Position numbers and translations under genes: made by a program
Origin: Chrysochromulina tobinii
Lineage: Eukaryota > Haptophyta > Prymnesiales > Chrysochromulinaceae
Direction: 5' to 3'
NCBI GenBank assembly: GCA_001275005.1
Contig: JWZX01002492.1
Location: 1 to 15,756, forward strand
Length of the DNA stretch: 15,756 nucleotides
Shown here: positions 1 through 8,741 of the stretch, in pieces
Position numbering within the stretch: position 1 is the stretch's first letter
Layout: every line of letters starts with the position of its first letter
Notes under the pieces: generated by a model
Databases searched by the model: none
What the model saw: only the letters and a program-made list of their open reading frames with translations
What the model was told of the DNA's origin: nothing

Positions 1-60
<60 letters not shown>

Positions 61-3000
61 CACCAGTGCCGCCGCCGCCGCCGCCGCCGTCACCAGTGCC
101 GCCTCCGTCGTCGTCGAGCACGGGGGCGAGCTGCTCAGCAAAGATGCAATGGAGCCCACGCACACGAATGTGCACCGCGTAACCACCAGGCATGGGTGGC
201 GGCGGATGCGAGGGCGAAGGCCAGATACGTCCATTGGCGGCCGCCGGCTTCGGATCGGGACGCCCATCACGGCGCTCCGCCGCGGCGCTCGCCGCGGCGT
301 TCGCCGCCGCTGGCATGCCGGGAAGGAAGGAAGGCACGCAATGGCCGTCCGTCCGCCCGCCCGCCCCCTCCGGTGTCGTCACTGCCTGAGGCGCTGCCGG
401 CTGCGGCGGCAACCCTGACAACGGCTGCGGCGGCAACCCTGACAACGGCGCGACTGCCTGCTTCCCCACGGGCGACACCGCCGCAGCGCGCGCCGCCCGC
501 AGCTTCTGCAGCCGTTGAACCGCAGTGTCATGCGCGCCGTGCTGAGCGGACCTCAAAGCGGAGGCCGCAGCGGCCGTCTCGGCGGCAGACGCATAGAAAC
601 TGCTCGCCGCGTCCGCCGCTGCGGCCGCGTCGGCCGCCGTCGCCACGTCCACCGCCGCCGTCAACTCCGCCGCATCCAACGCGGCGGCGGCATCGGCGTC
701 GCTGACCTTTTCGTGTGGCGCGCGTTCGAAGGCCTCCACGTCTCGCGCTTGAGACGACGCTTGCAACTGGATGGACAGCGCCGTGGTGGCGGCTTGTTGG
801 AACCGAAGCAGCGCCGCCAACACGGCGCTATCCAAGCAGACACCCACCGGTTCCAGACGAGCTTCCACGCCCTGTGAAGCCAGCTGTGAAGCCAGCTGTG
901 AAGCCGGTTTCGTGGCGCCGTCGCTGCCACTTCCCCACAGGATTTGGACGGCCGGCGCGCCGTTTGACGAACCTCCGAGGGCGATCGATCTACTTCGCAG
1001 CGGCGTCAACGGCCGCGGTGCATGCAGCGGTGAGGGCTCCGATTGGGGCGCTGTCCTGGGCAGAGGCGGAGCCGATCGCAGCGGCGGCGATTGACGAACC
1101 GCCGGCATGCAAAGGATGCGCCTGGGCGTCGTCTCGGGCGCCGCATCTGCCCAGCACAGCGCTTCCACTGATCGAAGTGAGGCGACACCGCCATCGCCGT
1201 GCACACGCAGCGACACGCGCTCGAGCACGAGGAGCAACAAGGGCGCCGTCTTGGGCGTTTGGCTCGCCTCGGCGGCAGGTGCGGCGAAGGCGGGCGGTGC
1301 GGCGATGGGGTGCGCTGCTGACGGCGTTGCGACATGGTGGGGTGCTGCAGGGGAGGCGGGTGGAGATGCACTCGGCGAGTGGCAGAGGCGCAAGGACAGC
1401 TGGCGGCAGTGGAACGCGAATGAATTGAGATGGTCATCTGAGCGCCGTGGCGGGCGGCCCCTGCCACCGCTGCTGCTGCTGTTAGCGTCGGGCAAGGGCG
1501 GCGGCGGCGGCTCGGGATGATCGGCCCTCTGTGGCACAGGCGGCGGCGGCGACCGTCCCGACGCGACCGGCGGCGGCGGCACGCCGGTGCCCAACTGCAA
1601 GCTCAGCGCTGTTCTGAGCGCGGCCAATTGCCCTTCATCGAGCGTAACCACCACCGGATCGAGCGTGAGACGGAGGCGCAAGCGACGCAGCTTGAGCTCA
1701 CAGCCAACCAGATTCGAGAGCCACACTCCCTCGGTCCGCGTGGCCGCAGCCACGAGCGAGGCGGCGTCGGTGGGCAGCAGGGGTGCGCTCGGGACGACGT
1801 CGATGCTCGGGACGACGCCGACGCTCGGGACGACGCCGATGCGGCATTGCCAAAGGCTGAGGAGCAGCGAGGGGGCGGAGGCCGCTGCCGCCTCGCGCGT
1901 CGCCGCCTCGCGCCCCGCCGCACCCTCGCGTACCTGTGGGGAAGAACGGGCGCCATGGTGAGCACCTACATGCCGAGCAGGGCGTGTCTCGTGCGCACCC
2001 CCGCGTACCGTAGGGCAGGCATAAGGAGAGGCATTCTGACCGCCCGGGGACGTGGCCGCTGTCTCGGACGAGCTCCAATCGAGATACGCACCTCCCATCG
2101 AGATGCACGCGGCTGGCCACGTCACCAACAGCGGCGGCGGCGGCAGCGGCGCTTGCAGCCGCCAGCCGTTGGGCGCCGAGTTGGGCACGTCTTCGGCGGC
2201 GCCGCCGGCCTGCCTGACGTGTCCTTCAAAAGGTCTGAGGTGTGGGGAGCCGGGGCCGCTCGATCCACTGTGGGGCACGCTCGATCCACTGTGGGGAACG
2301 CCGCTGTTGGGGCTGGCCGCGTCACCAACAGCAGCGGGCCCGGCCCCGCTCGCCACAGCGCTCGATCCATAGACAGACGACGGGGCGGGCACCACCCTGT
2401 GGGGAAGCGCCGAGGGTGCGGGCGGTGGGGAGCAGAACCCGTGGAGTCCATCGACGCGCACGCGCAGCCGGAGCAACGAGGAGGCGAGCAGCGGCGGCGA
2501 CGGCTGCCGAGCCGCGTGCCCAACTCGGCGCTGAGCCGCGTGCCCAACTCGGCGCTGAGTCGCGTGCCCAACTCGGCGCTGAGCCGCGTGCGCGGACTCC
2601 AAGAATGGGTTTTGGTCGGCTGCATCGCCCCAGGCGCCAGGCTCTTCGGTGCCTTGATCGGAGTCGGACGTTGCCTCTGTGGAGGGTGGCGGCGTGGGTA
2701 GGCGTGGGCTGTGTGATTGAAGCTCGGCCGGCGTTGGCAGAGGGGACGCCTCGACCAGCATGTCGCGCGAGGAGGAGTGCCGATGGTGCAGCAGCCGCGG
2801 CGTGCCCAACTCGGCGCCCGACGAGCTCGGTGCCCATGACGACGCGGGGCGCGCATCGTCAGCGGCCACCGGTGCGCAAACCACGACGCCCGCCCGGCTG
2901 GGAGCATCGCCAGCCGGCGGCGCCATCACGGGCGCCGTCTCGGGCGCGTATGGCGCCGTCTCGGGCGTATCGGTCGGCGCCGTATCGGCGAGCACTGCGG

Positions 3001-5604
3001 CCGCGAGCGCCGTCGCGGGCACCATTCGGGCCATCGCGTCCGTCATCCTAATTAGGGCGTCGATCGTCCGCTGGTCGTAGGCAAACACGAGCGGCGGCAC
3101 ACGCACGTCGACGAGCAGTTGCTGAGGCTGGGGAGGCGCCGTCATGAGCACGGAGGGCGCCTCTGGTCGCGCTGTGGTGGGCGCCTTTGGTAGCGCTGTG
3201 GTGGGCGCCTCTGGCGGCGCTGCCACCGTCGCACCCGCCGCACCCGCCGCCGGCGCCGCCGTGGTTGCCGTTGGCGCCCCTGCCGTCCTTGGGCCTCGGG
3301 CACGTGTGCTGACGCCGTGTGTGGGGACGCCGTGTGTGGGGACGCCGTGTGTGCTGACGAAGATCTGAAGCGCCTCGGGCAGATCTTCATCAAGTTGCTG
3401 CCGATGGGCGTGCGGCTGCTCGAGCGCCCGCACACGCTCGGCGTAATGCTCGTTCAGTGGACTGCTCATGACGGCGCGAAGTCGATCATCCGGCAGGGGT
3501 GAGAGCCAGAGGCAAGAGCAGAGCCACGCAGCAGCAGCACTGGAGACGGGTGCAGGGGAGAAGGGGCAGGGGAGACGGGGCAGGGGAGACGGGGCAGGGG
3601 AGACGGTAGCAGGGGAGACGGTAGCAGGGGAGACGGCAGAGCGTTGGGTTTGGTCGACCGGGCAGCCTACCCTACTTGTGGCGGCGCTCCGCCGGCGTGA
3701 CTCAGCATCGTCAGGAGAGGGCCGCTCGCGAGGCCCTTCGCGCTGTCGTGAGAGCTATCATCGAGGGAACGCCAGATCGAGAGCGAGGCGACGCGCACGA
3801 CGAAGCTCAAGTCGGCGGCTGGAGCGTCGTCTCGGGCGCACGGCGCGTCGTCTCGGGCGCACCGAGCGCCGCATCGGGCGCACTGAGCGTCGTCTCGGGC
3901 GCACTGAGCGCCGCATCGGGCGCACTGAGCGCCGCATCGGGCGCCCGGCTCGTCCTCGACGCAGTGGCCTTCGAGCTGGGCGCCCAGTAAGAGCAGCGCG
4001 GCGATCGGGCGCGCGCTGTCGTGGGCAGTGGCGTCCGGAGGGGCGGAGAGGAGAGTGAGGGAGGCGCTTGAGAGCCCGGCCATCACACAGACGTGCTGGG
4101 CACTCAATTCCAGATCCCAGATCGACGATCTCGCCGCGAGATCGACCTCCTCGTCCGAGGCCTCCCCCGACGCTGCCGCCGCGCCTGTCATCGACCCGAC
4201 CCCATGAGAGGCGGCAGCAGGCCCCTCTGGCTCGCCCTCGTCCTCGTCGTCCTCGAAGAACATAGAGTAGGCCCAGCCCGCTGCACGGCCCAGCCGAGAA
4301 CGCGGCGGCGAACGCGGCGGCGCATGCTGCTGTGAATGCTGCTGTGAATGCTGCTGTGAATGCTGCTGTGCTCCCTCTCTTGCCACCTCGACTACCGCTG
4401 GAGCCGCCGTAGCCGTCGCCGTGTGCCCCTGCGAGACCCCTTGGCTACCCGTCGAGACCCCTTGGCTACCCGTCGGCACCCCTTGGCTGCCCGTCGGCAC
4501 CCCTTGGCTACCCGTCGGCACCCCTTGGCTACCCGTCGGCACCCCTTGGCTACCCGTCGAGACCCCTTGGCTACCCGTCGGCACGCAGCTGGCGCTGGCA
4601 CAGGCCCCTTCGACCGCGATAGCGGCAGAGCGGGCTGGGCAGACAGAGGCCGCTGCCATTGTGTCGGCGGCATTGGGGGCCAATGCCGTGGTGTCGGTGG
4701 CCGCTCGGTGTGAACGCTGCTGTGAACGCTCCGTGCGCACACCCACCTCTGCGCGTGTTGCTTCCTCGATGGCCGCCTGAACCGCCTGCACGAGCCCATC
4801 TAGCAGCCCGAGCTGCGCCTCCGAGACCGACACGTCCAGTCGGTGGCTCAGCGCGTCCAGTCGCAACGTGGGGCTTCCGTCCGTTCGAGCGCCCGGGAGC
4901 AACGGCGCCTCAGCGCGCAGCGTGAGCAGCGGCGCACGCAGCAGCGGCCTTTCGAATCGCTTGACACGGCTCGAACCCGCGCCGAGGGCGTCGAGGCAGA
5001 GTGTCAGGTCCGAGAGCTCAAGCACCTTGCGCAGCGTACGGCTCGCGCCCTCGAGCTCAACGAAACACCGATCCCATCGCCCATCGGCCGAATCGAGCGT
5101 GAGCGAGCGCAGAGAGAGCGAGGCCACCGCGCGCCCATCGACGAGCTTGACGACGGCGTTGCGCACGCGCAGGGCGGCGTTGAGCAAGGCGCGCTGCACA
5201 AGCGATTGGACCCACGAGTCGCCACCGCCGCCCGCGTGCGCCGGAGCTGGCGAGTCTGCTGTTGATGCTGACGCCGTATGTGGCCTCATCGGTGGTGGTG
5301 CACCATGGCTCAGATCGTGCTGCAGGGCAACCACGATCTCAATTGTATCAATGATGATTTCAATAGGCTCCGTTTGTAAATGGAGCCAAGGCACGCGGAT
5401 CCTAAGCTCGCGCACGGAGCCTCGCTGCACGTGGACCGGAAGGGATGCCGCTCGAATCGCCTCCGGTCGCAGCACGAGACCATTGAGGACGACGTCGCCT
5501 GCAAAAATAGAGAGGCGCAGCTGCTCGCGCGACAAGTCCTCGAAGTAGCGGTCGAGGACTGGATGCAGCGCCGCCTCGAGCCAGGACGCGAGCAGTCGCT
5601 GCAT
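1..5604 (-). CDS. Bridge-like lipid-transfer protein, VPS13/chorein type (5' part; runs off the window)
   Basis: Proposed structure is join(5604..3671, 3539..1), about 1,824 residues in the window, incomplete at the C-terminus. The ATG at 5604 opens directly into a chorein-like domain (residues 1-95): amphipathic N-terminal helix, LRLSIFAGDVVLNGLVLRPEAI, a basic patch, then VPWLHLQTEPIEI, matching the VPS13 pattern (I/V)PW-x(2)-L-x-T-x-P(I/V). Residues ~118-290 continue with the repeating beta-strand pattern of VPS13-type proteins. By family knowledge these are rod-shaped proteins with a hydrophobic groove that move lipids between membranes at contact sites. The rest alternates beta-strand-like segments (LLVDVRVPPLVFAYDQRTID near 3060-3120; LRLRLTLDPVVVTLDEGQ near 1630-1690) with long low-complexity, Pro/Ala/Ser-rich repeat inserts. 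Exon 2 is stop-free for 1,179 codons to the edge. VPS13 fits best at the N-terminus; ATG2 or SHIP164 relatives are possible. Additional in-frame introns cannot be excluded. Confidence 0.8.
2..106 (-). repeat. (GCC)n microsatellite encoding poly-Gly
   Basis: Long runs of GCC, broken by two copies of GTCACCAGT, encode on the minus strand a Gly-rich stretch with GDGGTG-type interruptions following VLDDDGGGTGDGG. The array is cut by the window start. Confidence 0.9.
1787..1840 (-). repeat. 18-bp tandem repeat, 3 copies, in-frame
   Basis: Three units of GCTCGGGACGACGYCGAY encode V-V-P-S-(I/V)-(D/G) hexapeptides on the minus strand inside the lipid-transfer protein. They sit shortly before a beta-rich segment (EGVWLSNLVGCELKLRRL). 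Confidence 0.85.
2258..2299 (-). repeat. 21-bp tandem repeat, 2 copies, in-frame
   Basis: GCTCGATCCACTGTGGGGMAC occurs twice, encoding VPHSGSS-type heptapeptides in the lipid-transfer protein. It lies in a long Ser/Gly/Pro-rich insert that I predict to be disordered. Confidence 0.85.
2510..2592 (-). repeat. 24-bp tandem repeat, ~3.5 copies, in-frame
   Basis: Units of AGCCGCGTGCCCAACTCGGC plus GCTG encode AAQRRVGH octapeptides in the lipid-transfer protein. The core CGTGCCCAACTCGGCGC recurs at about 2802-2818 and, inverted, at 2173-2189. Confidence 0.9.
3540..3670 (-). other. Intron of the lipid-transfer protein gene (131 nt, GT-AG, phase 2)
   Basis: The first reading frame meets TAG at 3669-3667, just after the residues SHAGGAPPQVG, while a second frame is open from about 3720 to position 1. 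A donor GTAGGC at 3670 and an acceptor CTCCAG ending at 3540 join the two frames exactly (length 131, remainder 2). On the minus strand no AG occurs between about 3666 and the acceptor, a classical AG-exclusion zone, and most of the interval is C/T-rich. A donor at 3675 (GTAGGG) would not keep frame with this acceptor. Confidence 0.75.
3542..3637 (-). repeat. 14-15 bp tandem repeat forming the intronic pyrimidine tract
   Basis: About seven units of the plus-strand form GGGGAGACGGGGCA or GGGGAGACGGTAGCA run head to tail. Read on the minus strand they are pyrimidine-rich (CCGTCTCCCCTGC) and lie just upstream of the 3' splice site, so the array itself serves as the polypyrimidine tract. Confidence 0.85.
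3825..3950 (-). repeat. 21-bp tandem repeat, 6 copies, Cys-containing heptads
   Basis: Six head-to-tail 21-bp units encode CAR(C/D)(G/D)A(Q/P/R) heptapeptides in exon 1 of the lipid-transfer protein. Two unit types (TCGTCTCGGGCGC and CCGCATCGGGCGC) alternate, which suggests unequal exchange. The period is a multiple of three, so copy number can change without breaking the frame. Confidence 0.9.
4324..4371 (-). repeat. 12-bp tandem repeat, 4 copies (QQHS)
   Basis: Four units of ATGCTGCTGTGA on the plus strand encode QQHS repeats ending in QQHA on the minus strand. The array lies between the heptad array at 4432-4584 and the acidic FFEDDEDEGEPEG segment of the lipid-transfer protein. Confidence 0.9.
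4432..4584 (-). repeat. 21-bp tandem repeat, ~7 copies (GVPTGSQ)
   Basis: About seven units with core CCCTTGGCTACCCGTCG encode GVPTGSQ or GVSTGSQ heptapeptides in the lipid-transfer protein. The outer copies carry GAGACC and the inner copies GGCACC, a pattern expected from recent expansion in the array centre. Confidence 0.9.
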
Positions 5605-5922
5605 GGCAATGGTGTGAACGGTGTCGAGTTATAACACTGACTGTGAACGCGAAAAGCGTTCGATGGTGCTCCGCCTCGAGCTCGCTGTTCTGAACACGAG
5701 GGTGTCCTCCATAATCAGCCCTTTATTTTTCCACACACGACGCCGCCGACGCCCAAACCATCCTCAACACTTCCTCAACGCCGCCAGCGCGCGCATGCTC
5801 CGCGTCTCATATGGGGTCATGTAAGGTGTGTGTATTCTGAGCGGGCAGTAACAGTGCCGTAGCACCGGTTGTCGCGTCTGTCGTGTCAACGTTCACACAG
5901 CTCGACCTACGAAATTTTTGGC
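5605..5922. promoter_or_regulatory. Divergent intergenic region (lipid-transfer gene / HAD gene)
   Basis: These 318 nt lie between two start codons pointing away from each other, so they should hold two 5' UTRs and a shared or paired promoter. The octamer TGTGAACG occurs at about 5613 and 5642, and its reverse complement CGTTCACA at about 5890. A TTATAA lies at 5629-5634, probably too near the minus-strand ATG to be its TATA box. The CTTTATTTTTCC region near 5720 is the AT-richest part. I see no gene here. Confidence 0.5.
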
Positions 5923-7054
5923 ATGGGGGCGGCCGAATCCGTCCAGCGGTCACCATCGAGTTCACCGGCGCCATCGCCTCAACGGCCGATCGAACGGCCT
6001 GCAACGGCTCCCTCGATTCCGGCCGCAGAGACAACAGCAACCGCGCCAGCCAGCGCGCCTCTAGAGCAGCGACTGATGCGAGCCAAGATGGCGGACATCT
6101 CGAGAAGCACCGCAACCGTGAGGGAGCCTGCTGCCGCGAGGGAAGAAGAGGACCCCTGGCTTCCTAGCAAGGCACGACAACCCATGGCTGCGAAGAAGAA
6201 GCCCAAATGTGACTGCAAGAAAGCGCCCGAGGACGCCGTTGCACTTCTGGCAGAGTGCCACCTCCTCGCGCTATTGGCCGACGAAGCTGCCGCCGCCAAG
6301 GAGCCTGCCGTCGCGGCTCCAGCGACCGAGGAGGCACCCGCACGTCCCTCGCGGCCGTCAGCCTCCGCGGCTGTGCCCAAGCGAAGCTCTCCGACCAAGC
6401 GCACGCGCAGCCATTCGCCGCCGATGCGCATGGGCAAGGCATCTACTATTCATCCGCGAGCCTGCGCGATCCTCTATGATGACAACATGATGAACTTTGC
6501 AGGCATCGTGCCGCGTGGCAAGGTTTCCAACGATCCGGGCCGTCCATTGCTTGGAGCCCCTCACCGTCGCACAGCTCGAAGAGGCGCTCGCGTTGCACCA
6601 AGAGGAACAGGAGGCACTGGCGATGCAGCCGGATGCCGCCGCCCTGGAGACCGCCGATGATCCCGTACCGCCGCCGAATCTCTTCTTCTTCTTTGACTTT
6701 GACGACACGCTCTCGCTGTGCGGTGGCATCGATCTGAGCGTCAACGCCAACGACTGCGACGCCACACTCGCACGGCTCTTTGGTGACGACGCGCGCCAAG
6801 CCGCTCTGGTGAATCTGCTGTCGGCTTTGCTGCTGCAGGAGCGCTGTTTCGTGCTGACTGCCAATCGAGGGTACCAGATGGCCGCGCACCTGCTCAACCT
6901 GCTGCTGGGCATGCGGGGCGCGTCACACGTAGGCGGGCGGCACGTCCACTTTGTGGCCGATCAAACCGTGCACTTCACGCCTACCGGCACCAAGGTACGA
7001 GCGGTCACGCGCTTGCTCGAGGCCCGTGGGTTTCGGCTCGTCGCGCAATTCTGA
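5923..7054 (+). CDS. HAD-superfamily hydrolase-like protein with long disordered N-terminus
   Basis: Proposed join(5923..6522, 6575..7054), 359 residues. 5923 is the first in-frame ATG and gives MGAAES, an N-myristoylation-type start (MGxxxS). Residues ~7-175 are Ser/Pro/Ala-rich and probably disordered, with a basic PKRSSPTKRTRSHSPP stretch that could act as a nuclear-localisation signal. Exon 2 carries HAD motif I, DFDDT (D241 nucleophile, D243 acid/base, T245), preceded by a hydrophobic strand; a motif II-like CFVLTAN; and a likely motif III lysine in GTKVRAVTRLLEARGF. The protein stops at RLVAQF, where motif IV should follow; a motif IV-like ILYDDNMMN instead lies upstream at 183-191. HAD enzymes hydrolyse phosphate esters through a phospho-aspartate; the substrate here is unknown. 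A degenerate HAD is also possible. Confidence 0.7.
6523..6574 (+). other. Probable intron of the HAD gene (52 nt, GT-AG, phase 0)
   Basis: The upstream frame (ending NFAGIVPRGK) and the downstream frame (starting LEEALALHQEEQ) differ by one base. Removing GTTTCC...CGCACAG joins them in phase 0. A donor at 6508 (GTGCCG) with the same acceptor also keeps the frame and would remove five more codons. A single-base indel is the alternative. Confidence 0.6.
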
Positions 7055-7411
7055 ATCACTACACCGAGGATGAACAGTACAGTAGAAAAGTTGGTCTTTT
7101 GTCTCACCGGACCAAAACCGGACAGTAGCACCGTACCTAACTTAGGTCTTAGCACCTAACGAGGCGGGCGACCATCGGGCGGCTAACGAATCCCCCCTTG
7201 GCAGGAGGCGGTGACCAGTACAGTACGGTACAGTTGTGATCAAAACCGGCACGATGTAACATCTCCTCAAACTCATATTTCGTCAATCGGCAAAACACAG
7301 AAATCTCGAAAATCCTTTTCGCACTCCGTCTCGCGTCTCCGCGCGGCCCACGAGGAGGGAGAGTGACCCTGGTTCGTTGTCTCAGTCACTCACCTCCAGA
7401 ATCTTCTTCCG
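7055..7411. other. Intergenic region between the HAD and PP2C genes
   Basis: These 357 nt carry the HAD 3' end and the PP2C 5' end. CAGTACAGTA occurs at 7076-7085 and 7216-7225, each followed by CAAAACCGG (about 7113 and 7241). A short palindrome CCTAACTTAGG lies at 7136-7146. TGTAA at about 7255 could be a polyadenylation-type element as used in some algae, but this is weak. No gene or RNA is recognisable. Confidence 0.5.
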
Positions 7412-8741
7412 ATGTCATTAATGAATAGGCAGAGGCGTTTGTCCATGGAGGTCGATTCGCACGTCGAAGAGCTCTCTATGGATAGTGTGCGAATAGCCGA
7501 GCAGTTGAAGGACGCCGCCAGATTTCCCATCGACTCGCCCAACAGCTCAATCGATCTCGAGCCTTTGAGGGCAGGAGGGGCTCCGCACAACTCGGTCGTC
7601 GTCGCAATGCAGCTCGGCGCATCGCAGCTGGGCACATCTCATCTGAGCGCCGCCTGCTCTGCGATCATCGGTCAGTACTCATGCCACGGCACGAGCGACT
7701 TTCGCCCGAAGGTCAACCAAGACGCTGGTATGCTTCCTGCGATGCAGCGCGATTCTTCTTCCCCGTTCCCTCACCCCCACATTCCCCTCTACCTCCGCAG
7801 GCTCGGTGTCCTACCCAGACGACTCATCGGCGATGCTCCTGTCGGTTTTGGACGGGCATGGGGCCGACGGCAGCGCCGTCTCGTCTCGGGCGATGACCAG
7901 CATAATCGCCGTGCTTGGTGGAGGAGGAGCCGAATCAAAGAGGCTTCGCGAGGACCCTGCTGCCGCGTTGACTGCTGCCTTCGAGGCGGCGCAGACGCAG
8001 CTGGTGGCCGCTGCCTTGCGCAAGGAACTCGACGCCAATCACAGCGGCGCGTGCTCGCTCGTGGCGTACGTGCGCGAGCAGACGCTATGGATCGCTAACG
8101 CGGGCGATTGCGCCTGCGTCCTCGCGACTGCCCAGGCCAGCACAACTACCGCGTCCGACACAAAAGCTGTGCAATCCGGAAGCCGCTACGTGGCTCGCAA
8201 GCTCTCGATGGAGCATAAAGTGGATGAGCCCAACGAGAAGACGCGACTGGAGGCCTCGGGGGCGTGGGTGCGCCCCGCCGTCTACGAGGCCAACGGCGAG
8301 CTCTCTTGCCCGGCGCGCCTGTACCGTTGCAAGGGCGAAGACTCTCGGCGACTCGGGCCGGGGCTGGCGATCTCAAGGGCTCTTGGGGACATCGACGCAG
8401 TGTCATGCGGGCTGATCTTCACGCCCGACGTGCAAAAGCATACTCTGCAGGCCATCCCAGCTGCCGCCGATGGCACGCCGTCCGACGCGGAGCACGACGC
8501 GTTCCTCATCCTTGCGTCCGATGGCGTGTGGGAATTCCTCTCGGCGCAGGCAGCCTGCGACCTTGTCGCGCCCATCTATGCGCGGGGCGGTACTGCGGCC
8601 GAGGCTTGCAAGGCGCTGATTGAGCAAGCGCAGCAGTGCTGGAAGGCTGACGACGACGAGTACTCCGATGACATTACAGCCATTGTAGTCTTTATACCAG
8701 CACTCCTCGCCGCACTGGGCACGGGCATCCCATTGTTTTGA
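7412..8741 (+). CDS. PP2C-family protein serine/threonine phosphatase
   Basis: Proposed join(7412..7727, 7801..8741), 418 residues. The PP2C (PPM) motifs are in order: RPKVNQD (R98, D104), LLSVLDGHGADGS (D123 metal ligand), a GACSLVAYV...LWIANAGDC core strand pair, LAISRALGDID (294-304, D302), ILASDGVWEFL (D346) and YSDDITAIVV (D396). All metal-binding aspartates expected for an active Mn/Mg-dependent phosphatase are present, so it should be catalytically competent. The N-terminal ~80 residues are outside the domain, include RRLSMEVDS, a possible phosphorylation site, and match no known targeting signal. The ATG at 7412 is the first in this frame. The gene lies 357 nt downstream of the HAD gene on the same strand. 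The substrate cannot be deduced. Confidence 0.93.
7728..7800 (+). other. Intron of the PP2C gene (73 nt, GT-AG, phase 1)
   Basis: GTATGC at 7728 and a C/T-rich tract ending ACCTCCGCAG at 7800 bound a 73-nt interval. Removing it joins VNQDA(G) to SVSYPDDSSAMLLSVLDGHG, restoring the canonical PP2C motif spacing. This is the clearest splice pair in the window and calibrates the others. Confidence 0.93.

Noticed and set aside
1517-2701. Long plus-strand open frames across 149-3480
   Set aside because: They mirror the GC-rich minus-strand coding frame, are Arg-rich with no domain, and compete with a frame showing chorein-type protein continuity.
5629-5634. TTATAA as a TATA box of the lipid-transfer gene
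   Set aside because: Only about 25 nt from the ATG on the minus strand, leaving almost no 5' UTR; may be chance in the AT-richer gap.
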